64,000 nt of DNA from positions 33,414-97,413 of the forward strand of contig NZ_MRTH01000031.1 in assembly GCF_001956045.1 (NCBI RefSeq), written 5' to 3'. The notes under the pieces are model-generated. The model had not been told where the DNA came from, made no database searches, and was given only the letters and a program-made list of their open reading frames with translations. A program made the translations under genes and the position numbers. Shown here piece after piece: positions 61,865 through 64,000 of this stretch (the stretch's first letter is position 1; each line of letters starts with the position of its first letter). The stretch comes from Paenibacillus sp. FSL H7-0331 (GTDB lineage Bacteria; Bacillota; Bacilli; Paenibacillales; NBRC-103111).

Positions 61865-63685
61865 ATGGAATTGTATACGAAGAAGCTCGATCAACTTAAA
61901 CGGGACCCAGACCAATTGCAAGCTTTACTTTCCGAGAGAAGCACTGTCGTGATTGCTGGACCAGGCAGCGGAAAAACGACTGTTCTGACCCTAAAAATCA
62001 TGCGCCTTCTTAAGGAGAAAATCAGCCCTCCTAGAGGGCTGGCGTGTGTGACATTCAACAAAGCCGCTGCCGAGGAATTCAAAGACAGACTAAAGCAGTT
62101 GGGCTACCAAAGACGAAGTAACGTTTTCCAAGGGACCGTTCATTCGTTTTGTATATCGGAAGTGATCGCGCCCTTCGCTCACCTTTATCATTATGGAATT
62201 CCCTTGCCGCTCAGACTGATTTCAGCCAAAGAAAAAAGAATCCTTTTCAACAATGTTGTCAAGGAATTGAAGTTTGAAGACATGAAGCTTAAGATTGAAG
62301 ATATGGACAAGGAAAGGACCCTCACTATCGAGGGAATCAGCAAGGTTGAGATCTCGAGCTACGACATCGCACTAAGGACTGCCAAAGAGTATGAGATTCG
62401 CTTGCACTCCCTTGGGATGGTCGATTTCGTTGACGTGGTCAAATATGCGACTTTGATTATCCAAAAAGAGGAATATGTGCGTAACTGCCTTGAAGCAAAA
62501 TTCCCATGGATATTGATTGACGAGTACCAGGACCTAGGTAAGCCCTTGCACGAGATGGTCCTAAACTTGTTTTATAAAACGAAAATAAAAATCTTCGCGG
62601 TTGGCGACCCTGATCAGTCCATTTACAGTTACAACGGCGCGATTCCCGATTATTTGATGGAGCTTTACGAAACTAAGAATGTCCTGCCCATCGAACTAAC
62701 CACGAACTACCGCAGCAACCAAGATATTATTGATGCTTCGGGTCTTGCTCTAGGGACCGATCGAATCAGAAATTATAAAGCGGGTTTACGCTTGGACGAA
62801 AAGGCCGAGTTCCACTTTATGGTTTGCGAAGAGGAGATGGCTAAGCAATACGAAGTGGTTTTCTCCACAATCATTCCCGATTGCGTGAGCAGAGGCGTAC
62901 CTCTTGAAGAGATTTGCGTCATTGTCGGAAGAAACTCGGAAGCGGCTGATTTGGGCCAACGATTAAGTGAAGCGAGAATCCCATTTCATATAGCGAGAAG
63001 AAACGATCTTGAACTAAGTGACATCGTCAAATGGCTGATGAAATGCGCCGTGTGGACGTTGGACAAGACAAAAGAATCTTTGAACGACTTAACCTCCTTC
63101 TGGTCCAAGATCCTTATGTCACACGACATGCCAGCAAACGATCAGGTCGCTCTGCAAAGGGGTTTGTTTGAGACATTAACCGCTAGCTTGAAGCATTCCG
63201 AAAACCTCGGTGATTGGATCTCATTTTTGATTGATCGCTTCAAATTAATGGACTTGCTTACTGATTCCTCTGTTTACCCAGAAGAGACGGAGAATCTGGA
63301 GAAGCTCATTACCATCGCTTCTGAGGGGCAATTCGTGGATTACACGCTTGCCCAATTCAGTAAGATTGGCAAGCCTGTCAATCAAGTGACCGTCACAACC
63401 AGGCATAGCTCCAAAGGTCTAGAATTCGAAGTCGTAATAATGCTCGGCATGGAGGAAGAGCGGTTCCCATCCTATTATAGCATTAATTCCTCAGACCCTT
63501 CTGAGTTGGAGGAAGAACACAGAGTGTTCTTCGTGTGCGTGAGCCGTGCCAAGCGCGTATGTTATCTTCTCAGATCTAGATATTTTAAAAATCAGTACGG
63601 GAGAAAGTTTAAAAAAGAACCCTCGAGGTTTTGGGAAATGCTTGAGATAAAATATGGAGAACAAATCACAAGCCATAATATGTAA
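61865..63685 (+). CDS. gajB: Gabija-type GajB: UvrD-like superfamily 1 helicase
   Basis: Protein of 606 residues with all SF1A helicase motifs: motif I A-G-P-G-S-G-K-T-T (31-39), Ia T-F-N-K-A-A-A-E-E, II L-I-D-E-Y-Q-D-L (217-224), III G-D-P-D-Q-S-I-Y-S-Y-N-G-A (247-259), IV N-Y-R-S-N (281-285), V T-R-H-S-S-K-G-L-E-F (512-521) and VI V-F-F-V-C-V-S-R-A-K (554-563). It is somewhat longer than the about 494 residues of the first described GajB. Context (ATG three bases after gajA stop) supports GajB: GajA-GajB together form the anti-phage complex. Confidence 0.88.
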   Translation: MELYTKKLDQLKRDPDQLQALLSERSTVVIAGPGSGKTTVLTLKIMRLLKEKISPPRGLACVTFNKAAAEEFKDRLKQLGYQRRSNVFQGTVHSFCISEVIAPFAHLYHYGIPLPLRLISAKEKRILFNNVVKELKFEDMKLKIEDMDKERTLTIEGISKVEISSYDIALRTAKEYEIRLHSLGMVDFVDVVKYATLIIQKEEYVRNCLEAKFPWILIDEYQDLGKPLHEMVLNLFYKTKIKIFAVGDPDQSIYSYNGAIPDYLMELYETKNVLPIELTTNYRSNQDIIDASGLALGTDRIRNYKAGLRLDEKAEFHFMVCEEEMAKQYEVVFSTIIPDCVSRGVPLEEICVIVGRNSEAADLGQRLSEARIPFHIARRNDLELSDIVKWLMKCAVWTLDKTKESLNDLTSFWSKILMSHDMPANDQVALQRGLFETLTASLKHSENLGDWISFLIDRFKLMDLLTDSSVYPEETENLEKLITIASEGQFVDYTLAQFSKIGKPVNQVTVTTRHSSKGLEFEVVIMLGMEEERFPSYYSINSSDPSELEEEHRVFFVCVSRAKRVCYLLRSRYFKNQYGRKFKKEPSRFWEMLEIKYGEQITSHNM

Positions 63686-64000
63686 CTTAAACGGCTACAA
63701 TTGTTGACTTTAAAAAACCTATAGATACGGAAAGAATAAAATGCGAATTATTACGATCATTTCCAGTTAATGGCGCTTATTGAAATATTTACATCGCATA
63801 GCAGCTATTCTTAAAAACATCAACTGAGATACATAAAAAGAACGGGATGATCTATGATCTGGACCCTCTGTCAAGGACACTTGAAAAAAAGAGTGGTTTA
63901 GGTGTTCGTTGAAAATAAAGTTCTATATAAAACGCAATTAAGATTATAACCTAACGAGCAGTCGATCAATCGTCTTCAATGGAAGCTTATTGATTCGCTG
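63686..64000. other. Right edge, no gene seen
   Basis: The last 315 bases after gajB are AT-rich with no convincing open frame on either strand and no recognisable RNA or repeat. The defence island may continue beyond the window. Confidence 0.5.

Overview
The window reads as a stretch of chromosome from a low- to mid-GC, endospore-forming Firmicute, most likely Paenibacillus or a close relative. The support is gene content and arrangement seen in the sequence: strong AGGAGG-type ribosome binding sites with frequent TTG/GTG starts, a YesM/YesN-type two-component pair, a copper-amine-oxidase-like stalk-domain protein, a T-box-controlled tyrS facing rpsD, divergent acuA/acsA, ccpA, YlaN, YugN, Asp23 and FtsW-type genes. 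No rRNA, tRNA or CRISPR array was recognised.

Layout. 1-7.4 kb: the end of an AraC-type response regulator, its sensor kinase, and a tightly coupled SDR plus two heparinase II/III-type proteins (uronate-polysaccharide use). 7.5-10.8 kb: a TetR regulator with a clear promoter/operator and a PEP synthase/rifampin phosphotransferase-family enzyme. 10.9-13.5 kb, minus strand: a sulfonate/nitrate/taurine-type ABC importer. 13.7-15.5 kb: a stalk-domain secreted protein and an unknown protein. 15.7-21.8 kb: a sugar-acid operon (LacI regulator, LarA-like racemase/epimerase, gluconokinase, mannonate-oxidoreductase-like SDR, 6-phosphogluconate dehydrogenase). 22-26.5 kb: aroK, rhodanese, aroA, a C39-like peptidase, a CoA-binding protein and thiE. 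26.7-27.4 kb: an Asn/Gln-rich repeat protein. 27.5-31.2 kb: a PTS permease with enzyme I. 31.2-37 kb: SDR, DJ-1/PfpI, VanZ, ccpA, mtnN and glyS. 37-41 kb: acuC, acuA and acsA. 41-56.3 kb: a class A penicillin-binding protein, T-box-tyrS, rpsD, VTT protein, M29 peptidase, truncated HPr-like protein, ylaN, Ca2+/H+ antiporter, Asp23, ftsW, yugN, M20 hydrolase, CBS protein and a Gfo/Idh dehydrogenase.

From about 56.6 kb the character changes. A thermonuclease gene is cut off at its 5' end, followed by about 1 kb of AT-rich, gene-free DNA with the wreck of an IS630-type transposase. Then come a 696-residue CHAT (caspase-like) protease gene with its own hairpin terminator and a two-gene Gabija-type cassette (OLD-family ATPase/Toprim nuclease plus UvrD-like helicase). 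This is a phage-defence island that continues toward or beyond the right edge.

Two ideas deserve most attention. First, the CHAT protease beside Gabija-like GajAB, with no recognisable peptidase target such as a gasdermin nearby. Second, the 15.7-21.8 kb operon, whose LarA-like protein keeps the nickel-pincer ligand pattern and could epimerise D-mannonate to D-gluconate, feeding hexuronates into the pentose phosphate pathway. Regulation is also readable: a 14-base LacI-family operator-like sequence occurs identically before the LacI gene and inside the promoter of the distant Gfo/Idh gene, a cre-like site lies before acsA, and a palindrome overlaps the ccpA promoter.
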